Counted from the stretch's first letter, positions 19,210 to 27,340 are shown. The stretch: DNA of 47,421 bases from Clostridium zeae (GCF_017312485.1 NZ_BMBA01000014.1:1-47421), one strand, 5' to 3'. Made by a program: numbers and translations. The notes: generated by a model not told the origin, from the sequence alone.

Positions 19210-19246
19210 AGAAAAACACCTACTTACTTGTAGATGTTTTTCTTTT
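19210..19246 (+). terminator. terminator between SH3-like gene and yjdF (bidirectional)
   Basis: Stem AGAAAAACACCTAC / GTAGATGTTTTTCT (one G-T pair) with T-rich flanks on both strands, positioned to end both convergent genes. Confidence 0.75.
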
Positions 19247-19327
19247 CCCGTTATGCAACTGCATGGGTAATAAAGTGCTTTAATATAATAGCACATATTA
19301 AAGCTTTTGAAAAGTATTATGAAAAAT

Positions 19328-19750
19328 TTAATGTCCTTTATGCTTATCAAGTTTTTTTCTCTGCTTTATACTAAACTTTCTTTCCTCTTCCTGAAGCCTT
19401 TGTTCTTTGGTTTTCTTTTTACGTTCCAACTTTGATTGGTCATGCTGCAATTTCATTGCTATTTGAGCTTTTGTTCCTATTTCTTTTGTACTGATCTCTT
19501 TTCTTATACTTCTTTGAAGTCTTTTAGGATTTTGTTTCTTTAAAGTAAGATCTTTTTTCTCTAGTTTTACTGAACCACTGAAATCTAATCTGTAGAAATT
19601 CATTAATATAAATTCATGAACTTCTTGATCCCTTGGTTCAGCCCCAAAGGTAACCTTGCACACCTTAAGTTCATAATCCTCCATAACTTCAAAAATACCA
19701 ACCCAAAAGGGCTCGTTAAAAAGAATTGTTAATTTAATTATAGAGTCCAT
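19328..19750 (-). CDS. yjdF: YjdF family protein (DUF2992)
   Basis: 140 residues from the ATG at 19750, which has an AGGAGG site 8 bases upstream; an in-frame TTG at 19792 lies inside the leader RNA and is rejected. The N-terminal half is a compact domain (LTILFNEPFWVGIFE ... CKVTFGAEPRDQEVHEF). The C-terminal half is a long Lys/Arg/Gln-rich helix, matching the YjdF family. The biochemical role is not established; the family is known for its riboswitch, which responds to aza-aromatic compounds, hinting at a detoxification role. Confidence 0.85.
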   Translation of the reverse strand: MDSIIKLTILFNEPFWVGIFEVMEDYELKVCKVTFGAEPRDQEVHEFILMNFYRLDFSGSVKLEKKDLTLKKQNPKRLQRSIRKEISTKEIGTKAQIAMKLQHDQSKLERKKKTKEQRLQEEERKFSIKQRKKLDKHKGH

Positions 19751-19771
19751 AATTAAATCCTCCTGTAATTT

Positions 19772-19890
19772 ATTATTAAAGAGAAAGGACAACCCCAGGA
19801 GGGCAGGTTACTGCTACGCATAAATATCTTATAATCAATATACGCAGGTTCTGACTACCAACAGAAACTGTGTTTTTATCTCTCAATTAT
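19772..19890 (-). promoter_or_regulatory. probable yjdF riboswitch
   Basis: The leader between the yjdF start and about 19890 is rich in paired elements. An outer stem is formed by GAGAGA near its 5' end and TTTCTC near its 3' end. An inner helix is formed by GCGTAT and TATGCGT. Two conserved-looking single-stranded segments are CAGAACCTGCG and CAGTAACCTGCC. Position directly upstream of a yjdF gene is the defining context of the yjdF RNA motif. I did not check it against a covariance model; boundaries are approximate. Confidence 0.7.
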
Positions 19891-19942
19891 TATTATATAT
19901 AAATAATGTTCATTTTCAATATTCTTATTTATCAAACTGGCT

Positions 19943-20806
19943 TTAAATCAAAACCTTATCTAACCTATTTTTAAGATTATTTGTGACTTCAGTTAAAGGC
20001 AATCTAACTTCATCAGAATCAATAATCCCTAACTTATTTAAACAGTATTTAAGCGGTGCGGGATTAGCTTCTTCAAATAGCATCGGGATAAATTTAGCTA
20101 ATTCCTTCCATATTTTAAGTGCTAATTCATGATTATTATCTCTTACCGCATTATAAACATCCATAAACTTTTCAGTTCTCAGATGGGAAGCTGCTAATAT
20201 TCCACCATCTCCTCCAAGGGTTAGAACAGTGTAAAACATAATATCTTCCCCAGTTAGAATGGAAAAATCCTTTGGTGGATTAAGCAGTAAGCTTGTAGTT
20301 TGCTTTATATCACCACAAGAGTCCTTAATGCCCACTAAATTTTTTAATTCAGCTAACTTATAGATTGTTTCATTCTCTATATTTCTTCCTGTTCTGTAAG
20401 GTATATTATATATAATGATATCTAAATCTGTAGATTGAGATATCTTTAAAAAGTGCTCATATATACCCCTTTGTTCAGGTCTATTATAATATGGACATAC
20501 TGACAATATTCCATCCACTTCATACTTTTCTACTATTTTTAGCTTGCTTACAACTTCCTTTGTATTATTACCACCAAGTCCTATAAACACAGGCACTTTT
20601 TTGTCATTATACTCTATTGTTTTATCTATTATTTTTTCATATTCATATTGAGAGATAGTTGGACCTTCGCCAGTAGTCCCTAAAGGAATAAAACCACTAA
20701 CCCCTTTATTTAAATAATGCTCTATCATTTTTTTATATGATTTAAGATCTATTTCATCATTTATGAATGGGGTTATAAGTGGAACATAAACACCTTGAAT
20801 TTTCAT
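19943..20806 (-). CDS. dapA: 4-hydroxy-tetrahydrodipicolinate synthase
   Basis: Condenses pyruvate with aspartate semialdehyde, the first committed step of lysine and diaminopimelate synthesis. 287 residues, usual length. Key residues are visible: GTTGEGPT (pyruvate carboxylate site), the catalytic Tyr in IIYNIPYRTG, and the Schiff-base Lys in LVGIKDSCGD. Start ATG after GGAGGTG. It stands alone rather than in a dap operon, and I see no lysine riboswitch upstream. Proteins of this fold can act on other aldol substrates, so the assignment rests on motif match. Confidence 0.87.
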   Translation of the reverse strand: MKIQGVYVPLITPFINDEIDLKSYKKMIEHYLNKGVSGFIPLGTTGEGPTISQYEYEKIIDKTIEYNDKKVPVFIGLGGNNTKEVVSKLKIVEKYEVDGILSVCPYYNRPEQRGIYEHFLKISQSTDLDIIIYNIPYRTGRNIENETIYKLAELKNLVGIKDSCGDIKQTTSLLLNPPKDFSILTGEDIMFYTVLTLGGDGGILAASHLRTEKFMDVYNAVRDNNHELALKIWKELAKFIPMLFEEANPAPLKYCLNKLGIIDSDEVRLPLTEVTNNLKNRLDKVLI

Positions 20807-20982
20807 ACTACACCTCCAGATATAATATACTTTTTAACATTATATTCCAAATAGTTGATTTATTCAAATTTATCTAATAAAAAACTTTATACTATAGATT
20901 GCTTTAACATTCTCTTGTTGATTAACTTAATAATTTATAATATTTAGGTTTGAATTTTTTCACTATATTTTTTTCAAATAAA

Positions 20983-21013
20983 AACAGTGATACTATTAAC
21001 TAGTACCACTGTT
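20983..21013 (-). terminator. terminator of the PadR/DUF2812 operon
   Basis: Minus-strand stem AACAGTGGTACT / AGTATCACTGTT with a T-rich tail, 38 bases after the DUF2812 stop codon. Confidence 0.85.
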
Positions 21014-21050
21014 ATACCGCCTATAAGGTTTTACCAAATTGATAGTCTAT

Positions 21051-22343
21051 CTATTCTTTAAAAACTTTATCATAAACTATGCTTAAAAACTTCTCGTCAT
21101 CCATATCAGTAAAGTTATTTCTAGCATCAATCATCCTATTTCCATATACCAATATGAAGCTCTTCGACTCATTTAACGCATATACTTTTACTCCACTAGG
21201 TAGTTTTGATTTGTATTCTCTTATATTTAACTTATATTTATTAAGCGTTTTTACTAGTCTATCAGCATTAAACTCAACTATCATAGGATATTTACTTTCA
21301 AAAATTGTATAACTTAAATCGTGCTCTTTGTCATCACTAAAATACACTGATCTCTTTGCTAAGATACTTTCATTAAAGCTCGTATATGGATTTGAATTAT
21401 TAGCCTCTTTATATCCAAAGTCAGTTAACGATAGCTCCACAGAATTTTGTGATTTATTATTATCGATATTTATAATAGCTCTGCTAATACCCCTACCTAC
21501 TATACTCATAACTAAAACGGCTGAAATTAATATACCAAAAAGCGTTATAGCTATATTAACATTTCTAGAGTATCTTTTTTTATTTATAAATAATCTAGTT
21601 ATAAGTATTCCTATTACAGGTATAAATGTAATCATTAATGTGGTAACTACAGGCATATCACTTGTATTACAAATCATGCTTATAAGCGTTATTAAGGCTA
21701 TTGCAAGTGGCAATGATCTCTTAATTCGTATTTGTTTATAATTATTATACTTCATAACTTTATTCACTTTTAAATTACGGTTCGCTCTAATTGACCAAGT
21801 TATAAAACCTACCACTTCCACTCCAAATATCAACACCAATAACATCATCATGAGAAGGGTTAAAAGTGCAAAATTATGTGAAAGAGTGTAATCAGGACTA
21901 CTTGCAAACAATACAGTATATATGTAGAAAAGCCACGTTCCAATTAAAACTACATGTGCCAATGCATTATAAAGTGACGCTTTAAATACTGATCTAAATT
22001 TCTCCTTTTCATCAGTGTGTATCTCCAAGGTATTTTTAGGTTCTTCAGTATAGAATATCTGAACCTTCCCTCTCTGCCCTACAAACTTCCAGCCTGCTGC
22101 CTCACAGTAATCTCTATACTCTAAGGCTTCATTACTATCTTTACAATCAAATTCAGAGACTCTGTGGAGTATATCAACTGTATATCTAACAGTTTTAGAT
22201 TTGTCTCTTTTAAAAGTCAAAAATGGCCCTTTTATAGATTTTAGTATCCATCCCTTTCTCGCCATATCATTAAGATATTCTTCAGCAGCCTCGCATTCAT
22301 AAGGAAAAAAGTTAAAAACTTTTATCTTTGTATTTATTGCCAT
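21051..22343 (-). CDS. DUF2812 domain membrane protein
   Basis: 430 residues. N-terminal DUF2812 domain (about 1-120) containing the family signature of an aromatic, WILKSIKGPFLTFKR-type strand. Four or more membrane helices follow (about 130-150, 163-190, 215-235, 238-250 and 265-285), then a C-terminal extracytoplasmic domain of about 140 residues. DUF2812 genes are typically paired with PadR regulators, as here: the start overlaps the PadR stop by one base (TAATG). The function of the family is unknown; membrane stress sensing has been suggested by context only. Confidence 0.85.
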   Translation of the reverse strand: MAINTKIKVFNFFPYECEAAEEYLNDMARKGWILKSIKGPFLTFKRDKSKTVRYTVDILHRVSEFDCKDSNEALEYRDYCEAAGWKFVGQRGKVQIFYTEEPKNTLEIHTDEKEKFRSVFKASLYNALAHVVLIGTWLFYIYTVLFASSPDYTLSHNFALLTLLMMMLLVLIFGVEVVGFITWSIRANRNLKVNKVMKYNNYKQIRIKRSLPLAIALITLISMICNTSDMPVVTTLMITFIPVIGILITRLFINKKRYSRNVNIAITLFGILISAVLVMSIVGRGISRAIINIDNNKSQNSVELSLTDFGYKEANNSNPYTSFNESILAKRSVYFSDDKEHDLSYTIFESKYPMIVEFNADRLVKTLNKYKLNIREYKSKLPSGVKVYALNESKSFILVYGNRMIDARNNFTDMDDEKFLSIVYDKVFKE

Positions 22344-22660
22344 TATACCTTATCCCCCATATAAACTTCTCCATCACTTACCATAGTAATTAGTCTCCTA
22401 TATTCCTCCAATAATATTTCTTTACCTTTGCCAGTTATTATATAGCTTCTCTTTCTTCCCTGTACCTCTGTTTCTTTAATCATGTTCTCTTTTTCAAACT
22501 TTCCTAGAAGTGCATATAAAGTACCTGGTCCAACTCTCACTCTTCCCTTTGAAATCTCTTCTACAGCCTGCATTATATCCACACCACATCTTTCTTCCAG
22601 AAGTGATATCAATATGTAATACATTGGTTCAGTTAAATTTTGAAATTGTTCCCTTGCCAT
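22343..22660 (-). CDS. PadR family transcriptional regulator
   Basis: 105 residues, a single winged-helix domain with the PadR core MYYILISLLEE, GPGTLYALLGKFEKENMI (recognition helix region) and RKRSYIITGKGKEIL (wing). The Cys at CGVD is not a known sensor. It heads a two-gene operon with the DUF2812 protein and probably represses it, together with itself, at the palindromes between its promoter and start codon. Confidence 0.93.
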   Translation of the reverse strand: MAREQFQNLTEPMYYILISLLEERCGVDIMQAVEEISKGRVRVGPGTLYALLGKFEKENMIKETEVQGRKRSYIITGKGKEILLEEYRRLITMVSDGEVYMGDKV

Positions 22661-22674
22661 TTTAATCTCCTACC

Positions 22675-22733
22675 TATGGATGTACCACTTTGTAATAAAA
22701 CTTATTATTTTGGTTGGAAATGGTACATCCATA
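22675..22733. repeat. 59-bp palindromic repeat, copy A (PadR leader)
   Basis: Perfect 13-base inverted repeat TATGGATGTACCA (22675-22687) and TGGTACATCCATA (22721-22733) around 33 bases. A second copy with no length change is at 27149-27207, about 42 of 59 positions identical by eye, including the central TATAAAACTTAT-like block. In the PadR transcript the arms would fold into a hairpin ending about 5 bases before the ribosome site. It could be an operator pair, an RNA element or a tiny mobile repeat. Confidence 0.75.
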
Positions 22734-22751
22734 ATATCGAGCATCGATATT
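22733..22751. promoter_or_regulatory. candidate PadR operator
   Basis: Perfect inverted repeat AATATCG-AGCAT-CGATATT just downstream of the PadR promoter -10, in the position expected for an autoregulatory operator. Confidence 0.5.
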
Positions 22752-22760
22752 TATATTTTA

Positions 22761-22789
22761 AGTATATTATCGTGTATCAATATTGTCAA
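22761..22789 (-). promoter_or_regulatory. promoter of the PadR/DUF2812 operon
   Basis: Minus-strand TTGACA (22784-22789), 17-base spacer, TATACT (22761-22766); near-consensus for the housekeeping sigma factor, about 100 bases before the PadR start. Confidence 0.75.
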
Positions 22790-22832
22790 TATTATACTTT
22801 TGTAGCATTATAAACAATTTAATGTAAAAGCA

Positions 22833-22870
22833 AATAAAAAGAAGAGACAACATCGTAACGCCATCTCTTC
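22833..22870 (-). terminator. terminator of the stress-type protein gene
   Basis: Stem GAAGAGA / TCTCTTC with further inner pairing, followed on the minus strand by TTTTTATTT, 7 bases beyond the stop codon of the gene ending at 22877. Confidence 0.8.
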
Positions 22871-22876
22871 AAATTT

Positions 22877-23302
22877 TTACTCTTCTAAATTTTTCATCAC
22901 CAACACATCTTCATTTATATTATCAAGTCCCTTAGGTATCCTTCCAGTATTAAGATCCTTAGTAGTTCCACCCATATCTTTTATTAAATTTATCACATTT
23001 TCTTCATTATTCCCGTCTGCTTCAACCACTACTTTACAATTTATACTAGCTATTTCTTGAAAGCCTCCCATACCACTGGCCATTGGACTTGCAGCAGCTA
23101 TAGGAGAATTACTATTATCTTCACCTAAAACTGCTGCTGATAAAGTTGATATTTTATCTGTACCTACCATACCACTCTGTGAATACACATCGTTATTATG
23201 TTCATTTATATCTACAAAAGCTCCCTTAAATCCTTCTTCTCTAAGCTTTTCAACAGCTTCTCTTGCTCTTTTTATACTATCAAAATATGCTTCAATCTTC
23301 AT
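22877..23302 (-). CDS. possible YflT/general-stress-type small protein
   Basis: 141 residues. The N-terminal EAYFDSIKRAREAVEKLREEGFKGAFVDI resembles, by pattern, the alpha/beta repeat of general-stress proteins of the YflT/GS17M kind (residues 1-30). A Ser/Gly/Ala/Met-rich middle (about 60-80) follows, then a second similar alpha/beta unit with NCKVVVEADGNNEENVINLI. Good ribosome site GAAGGAAG. It is transcribed alone. I cannot give a function; the family call is tentative. Confidence 0.55.
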   Translation of the reverse strand: MKIEAYFDSIKRAREAVEKLREEGFKGAFVDINEHNNDVYSQSGMVGTDKISTLSAAVLGEDNSNSPIAAASPMASGMGGFQEIASINCKVVVEADGNNEENVINLIKDMGGTTKDLNTGRIPKGLDNINEDVLVMKNLEE

Positions 23303-23448
23303 TTAACCACTTCCTTCTAAAATTTTTATAGTAAAAACATTCTACAATTATGGATTCAGTATTTACCCTAGAATTAGTACGTCTCTAGTATCAGTTTTAT
23401 TATGTGAAAGTGGTAAAAATTTATCCTTTATTACTTCATGTTATCTAT

Positions 23449-23786
23449 TTATTCCTGTAATCTAAACTTACTTACATATAACATCATTTCTTCTGTAGCA
23501 TTATCTAATATAGCCGCTGACTTTGCAACCTCATCTGTTGCACTGTAAACTTCCTCTGATGAAGCTGTCATTTCTTCTGATGCAGCATTTAGTGCTAGAA
23601 GATTAGTTTGTTCTGAAATATTATTTATATAATTAGTAATATCATTTATCTTGATAATTTTAACTCCTAACATGTTCATTCCTTCAGTAAAGCTTTGGAA
23701 TGAAACAGCTAAAGCTATTGATTGATATTCATTTGACTTTGAAACCTCTTCAATAGATGCTATAGCTGTTTTTATGTTGTTATTTA
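23449..23786 (-). pseudogene. methyl-accepting chemotaxis protein, 3' remnant with internal deletion
   Basis: The minus strand keeps one open frame from about 23786 to the stop at 23449, containing TAIASIEEVSKSNEYQS, then [15 protein letters not shown], and then directly SEEMTASSEEVYSATDEVAK. In intact receptors about 70 or more residues (the SIEAARAGE...[13 protein letters not shown] hairpin tip) lie between those last two blocks, so an in-frame deletion has removed the kinase-binding tip. There is no N-terminal sensor, membrane region or start with a ribosome site. The remnant begins right at the stop codon of the glycosyltransferase gene, suggesting that an insertion or rearrangement cut the receptor there. 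Confidence 0.85.
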
Positions 23787-24938
23787 CAAAGCTTCTATTA
23801 CCTCGACAGCCTTATTTACTCCTCCTAGATTTAATAATTGTATTCCTGACTTTTTAGCATTATTTGCATATATAGGATTTTCAATAAAATCATTAACTAT
23901 ATTTTTAATTGTTACATAATTAAACCCATTTACCTCTAACGATATCCCTGCTTTCAAATTAACTATTGAACTAGCATTATATCTACGTTCAAACACATTG
24001 CCTGGATAAATAATTTGTGGCACTCCATAAATCAAACCTGTCATAATACTATTTTGACCTCCATGATTTATATAAGCTATTGCTTCAGGCATCAGTTGAT
24101 TAAAATCAAACCTTTCATCAACAATTATATTATTCCTTTTGTATGGTTTTACTTGTCGAGTTGCAATATATACTTCAATATTTGTATTTTCAAAGGCTTT
24201 AGTTAAGTTATCTATCATTGTTGTAATATTAATTGTTCCAAAACCCATATACGCTATGATTTTGTTCTTTGGAGCTTCCGTAAATTTTATATTTGGTCTA
24301 AAAAAAGGTCCTGTGAAAACTATATTATTACTGTCAATAGGTTCTAACTCATATGAACTTAATACTATTTTTAAGTCAGCCCAATCGAATATATCAAGAA
24401 CCGAATCAATTGGCTGTAAATTATTTTCCTTCAAGAATCTCTTAACGCTTGTGCTATATTCAGGATTTGAAGCAAATGACTTTTGAACAGGATAGCTATA
24501 CCCTGTAACTACCTTAATTCCTTCTAATTTTGCAGCAACTATTGCAGAAATTCTAAATTCAGCATATATAACATCAGGCTGAAAGTCTTGGATAGCCTTT
24601 CTTATATAAAATACATCCTCATAAAAGTATTTCTTACTGATTGCTCCAATAAAATGCAATACATGTTCGAAACTATTTATTTTTTTATCTTCTTGAATCC
24701 TAAAAAATTGCCCCAGTTTAAGCATTTTCTTTCCAATAAAAATAGGTGTACCAAATGGGGATGGAATAGGAGCATAATAATTTTTTACGTTTTCTATTTT
24801 TCTATAATTAATATCCTCAGGCGAACAAAATGCGACTTTATGTTTCTTCCTAATCAATTCATGACATAGAGCTACTGCTCTTGAAAATGGTCCACTTGTT
24901 TCTGTCATTGCAGACATAGGCGCAATTAAAACTTTCAT
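23784..24938 (-). CDS. GT1-family (MGT-like) glycosyltransferase
   Basis: 384 residues, GT-B fold. N-terminal half starts MKVLIAPMSAMTETSGP and would bind the acceptor. The C-terminal half has the nucleotide-sugar motif INHGGQNSIMTGLIYGVPQI (about 313-332, compare THGGMNS in macrolide and sterol glycosyltransferases). Probably transfers a sugar from a UDP-sugar to a small hydrophobic molecule; the substrate is unknown. It follows the MarR gene by 15 bases, so the two form an operon, a layout often seen for drug- or metabolite-responsive modification. The stop codon coincides with the edge of the chemotaxis remnant. Confidence 0.85.
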   Translation of the reverse strand: MKVLIAPMSAMTETSGPFSRAVALCHELIRKKHKVAFCSPEDINYRKIENVKNYYAPIPSPFGTPIFIGKKMLKLGQFFRIQEDKKINSFEHVLHFIGAISKKYFYEDVFYIRKAIQDFQPDVIYAEFRISAIVAAKLEGIKVVTGYSYPVQKSFASNPEYSTSVKRFLKENNLQPIDSVLDIFDWADLKIVLSSYELEPIDSNNIVFTGPFFRPNIKFTEAPKNKIIAYMGFGTINITTMIDNLTKAFENTNIEVYIATRQVKPYKRNNIIVDERFDFNQLMPEAIAYINHGGQNSIMTGLIYGVPQIIYPGNVFERRYNASSIVNLKAGISLEVNGFNYVTIKNIVNDFIENPIYANNAKKSGIQLLNLGGVNKAVEVIEAL

Positions 24939-24953
24939 AATACACTCAATCCT

Positions 24954-25385
24954 TTACATATTATTTATATTCAAGTTATTATTAATCCTATATAGGTATG
25001 TAAATAACTGTTTTACTTCTTCGTCATTAAATCCTCCTAAAGCTTTCTCATTGCATTTAACTGCTTCACTACAAATTTTTTCTGCTAATTCTCGTCCATA
25101 AGCTGATATATTAACTCTATTCGCTCTTCTATCATTTTCGCATTGATTCCTATAAATTAAATTTTTTTTAATTAGTCTATCAATTACTGCTCCAGCCGTT
25201 GCCCTATCACCTGATAACTTTTCTGCCACCTCTGCTTGCGTTAAATTATCCTCCTCTTCCAACACCTTTAGTACAAACCATTGTGATGTAGTTATACCGT
25301 ACTTTTTTATTTCTTCTTCTAATTCCTTTTTTATGTTCCTAGCTGTTAAATTAATTAAATATCCAAAAGATTCATTTATTCTCAT
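24954..25385 (-). CDS. MarR family transcriptional regulator
   Basis: 143 residues from the ATG at 25385, which is preceded by GAGAGG; an upstream in-frame start at 25424 would run through the operator and is unlikely. Winged helix with TQAEVAEKLSGDRATAGAVI (recognition helix) and the wing DRRANRVNISAYGRELAEKI, the classic MarR DRR signature. Probably represses itself and the glycosyltransferase gene until a small ligand binds. Confidence 0.92.
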   Translation of the reverse strand: MRINESFGYLINLTARNIKKELEEEIKKYGITTSQWFVLKVLEEEDNLTQAEVAEKLSGDRATAGAVIDRLIKKNLIYRNQCENDRRANRVNISAYGRELAEKICSEAVKCNEKALGGFNDEEVKQLFTYLYRINNNLNINNM

Positions 25386-25412
25386 ATATACCTCTCTCTT
25401 TTTATCATGATA

Positions 25413-25426
25413 ATATGTGCACATAT
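25413..25426. promoter_or_regulatory. candidate MarR operator
   Basis: Perfect 14-base palindrome ATATGTGCACATAT, 27 bases upstream of the MarR start codon. Size and symmetry fit a MarR dimer site. Confidence 0.55.
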
Positions 25427-25527
25427 AATATGTACGCTTACTATCTCGCTTTTATTACACATTTTCCCAAATGCAGTCACTTAATTTTATGCTAATCACC
25501 TAAACTTTCATTTTTCCGTTAAATAAG

Positions 25528-25563
25528 AAACAGCAGTACTACCTAATGGTATTACTGCTGTTT
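25528..25563 (-). terminator. terminator of the radical SAM gene
   Basis: Stem AACAGCAGTA / TACTGCTGTT with additional inner pairing and a T-rich minus-strand tail. It lies 38 bases beyond the radical SAM stop codon and separates that gene from the MarR operon. Confidence 0.88.
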
Positions 25564-25601
25564 AGATGTTATCTACAATAGAAAAATAAAACTTCTCTAA
25601 C

Positions 25602-26948
25602 CTACTTTATACGATAAGCTACCCATCTAAAAAATCTTCCTATATTTTCAAAAGAAACTATAGTGCACAATAATTCTATCAACTTTCCAAATTTCCTATA
25701 AAACAAATTAAACGATAGAAATGGAATCCATTGTTCTTTAGATTTTGGTAATCTTCTCATTATATTTTTAAAAGTATACACTTCTTTATATATCCATAGA
25801 TAGCCATTATATAATTCTTCTGCTGTCATATTTTTGGGTTCATATACCACATGAGCAGTATTATAATTTGACAAATTAAAATCTACAATTCTATTTTGTT
25901 CTATTAATGATGAGTACAGCCTTGTACCTGGATATGGTGTGAGAATATGCGAAGTTACCGTTTCTATCTTATTTTTAACTATCCATTCTAATGTATTCTT
26001 AAATACAGAGGTATCATCTTCATCTAATCCGAAAACAAAACTTGCATTTATCATTATTCCTCTTTTATGAATTTCATCTACAAGTTTCTCATATCTGTTT
26101 ACACTATTTTGTACCTTATGTACACTATCTATTGATTTACTATTTATACTTTCAAAACCTATAAACAAGCTTTGGCAACCTGACTCTTTCATTTCATCTA
26201 ATAAATCAAGCATATCTACTATATTGGAAGTAACCGCTGCGTTCCACTTTAATTTAAGAGGTTTCATTTCTTTCAATAATTTTTTTGTCCATTTAGGATT
26301 CCCAATAAAATTATCATCAATAAACATTATGTGTCTTGTCTTCAATACATTTATATCTTTAATTACATCTTCTACAGGTCTATTAATATATGTTTTAAGT
26401 GTATCTTTGCAGCTATTATAGCAAAAATCGCATTTAAATGGGCACCCTCTGCTTGTACTTATTATATTTGTATATAAATACTTTTTGTTATCAATAATGC
26501 TATAATCAGGTGAAACTATTTCTTCTCCAGAAATACCTTCCATATCATAATATATTTTTTTAAGAGAATTACTTTCTTTATCTTTAAGGATTCTCCCCCA
26601 AATTCTCTCAGCCATCCCCACACTTATCGCGTCAAAGCTATTGAGAGCTCCTTCTGGATCTGCTGTGATATGTATACCACCTGCAATTACTGTTACGCCT
26701 CGCCTCTGGAACTCTTTTGATATTTCTACAGCTCTATTCATAACATCTACAGTGACAGTTATTGCTACTAAATCTACATGTTCATCAAAATCTATGTTTT
26801 CAACATTTTCATTTTCAATAATAACTTCATGCTCTTTCGGTGTAAGATTTGCTATTGTTAATAAAGCTAATGAAGGAGACATTCTTGTTTTTAACTTTGT
26901 ATCCATAGGCCTTGGCAGCATTGCAGGTTGGATTAATTTAATCTTCAT
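25602..26948 (-). CDS. cobalamin-binding-domain radical SAM protein
   Basis: 448 residues. An N-terminal B12-binding-like Rossmann domain (about 1-125, with VTVIAGGIHITADPEGAL) is followed by a radical SAM core with the cluster motif CPFKCDFC (Cys169, Cys173, Cys176) and the downstream GFESINSKSID and FVFGLDEDD segments. The last 60 residues are basic and aromatic. This is the BchE/methyltransferase-like class (B12-dependent radical SAM enzymes), often acting in antibiotic, lipid or pigment synthesis, but some members do not use B12 and the DxHxxG His motif is not obvious here. Monocistronic; the reaction is unknown. Confidence 0.88.
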   Translation of the reverse strand: MKIKLIQPAMLPRPMDTKLKTRMSPSLALLTIANLTPKEHEVIIENENVENIDFDEHVDLVAITVTVDVMNRAVEISKEFQRRGVTVIAGGIHITADPEGALNSFDAISVGMAERIWGRILKDKESNSLKKIYYDMEGISGEEIVSPDYSIIDNKKYLYTNIISTSRGCPFKCDFCYNSCKDTLKTYINRPVEDVIKDINVLKTRHIMFIDDNFIGNPKWTKKLLKEMKPLKLKWNAAVTSNIVDMLDLLDEMKESGCQSLFIGFESINSKSIDSVHKVQNSVNRYEKLVDEIHKRGIMINASFVFGLDEDDTSVFKNTLEWIVKNKIETVTSHILTPYPGTRLYSSLIEQNRIVDFNLSNYNTAHVVYEPKNMTAEELYNGYLWIYKEVYTFKNIMRRLPKSKEQWIPFLSFNLFYRKFGKLIELLCTIVSFENIGRFFRWVAYRIK

Positions 26949-27340
26949 ATATGATCACCTCAAATAAACTTTACTCATCATTACTTCTAATTTATATGTA
27001 TAGGATATCAAAATATTTATTGTTTATCAATAATTTTTTATTTATTGTCAATATCCATTGCTAAATCATTATATTCTTTAATTCAGATTAAATATATTTT
27101 GTTTAAAAGGGTAGATTAATTATATATATTTAAATTACACTTACGTTATATGCGTGTATCACTTCATTATAAAACTTATATTTCCAGATTGAAGTGGCAC
27201 ATCTTTAAACAGTTCCTATATAAAAATTTATACTGTTCTAAAATTATGCACCTATGAATTTTGGCATGTATAAATTAATAGTTGAGATAGGAACCCTTTA
27301 ATATAAAAGTTAATTGGATTAGTCTTAAAAGGGGTAAAAG
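26949..27340. other. divergent intergenic region with repeat and nested inverted repeats
   Basis: This 392-base spacer lies between the minus-strand radical SAM gene and the plus-strand metallophosphoesterase gene. It holds copy B of the 59-bp repeat (27149-27207). After it come two nested inverted repeats: AACAGT/ACTGTT (27208-27213 and 27232-27237) and GTTCCTAT/ATAGGAAC (27212-27219 and 27287-27294). These would sit in the phosphoesterase leader if transcription starts upstream of them. No reading frame is convincing. Confidence 0.6.
27149..27207. repeat. 59-bp palindromic repeat, copy B
   Basis: Ungapped match to 22675-22733 over 59 bases. The palindrome is weaker here: arms CACTTCA (27160-27166) and TGAAGTG (27190-27196), plus partly matching outer arms with wobble pairs. 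It is located 134 bases before the metallophosphoesterase start. Confidence 0.7.

Noticed and set aside
19751-19792. upstream extension of YjdF
   Set aside because: The extra codons lie inside the riboswitch and the ATG at 19750 has an AGGAGG site.
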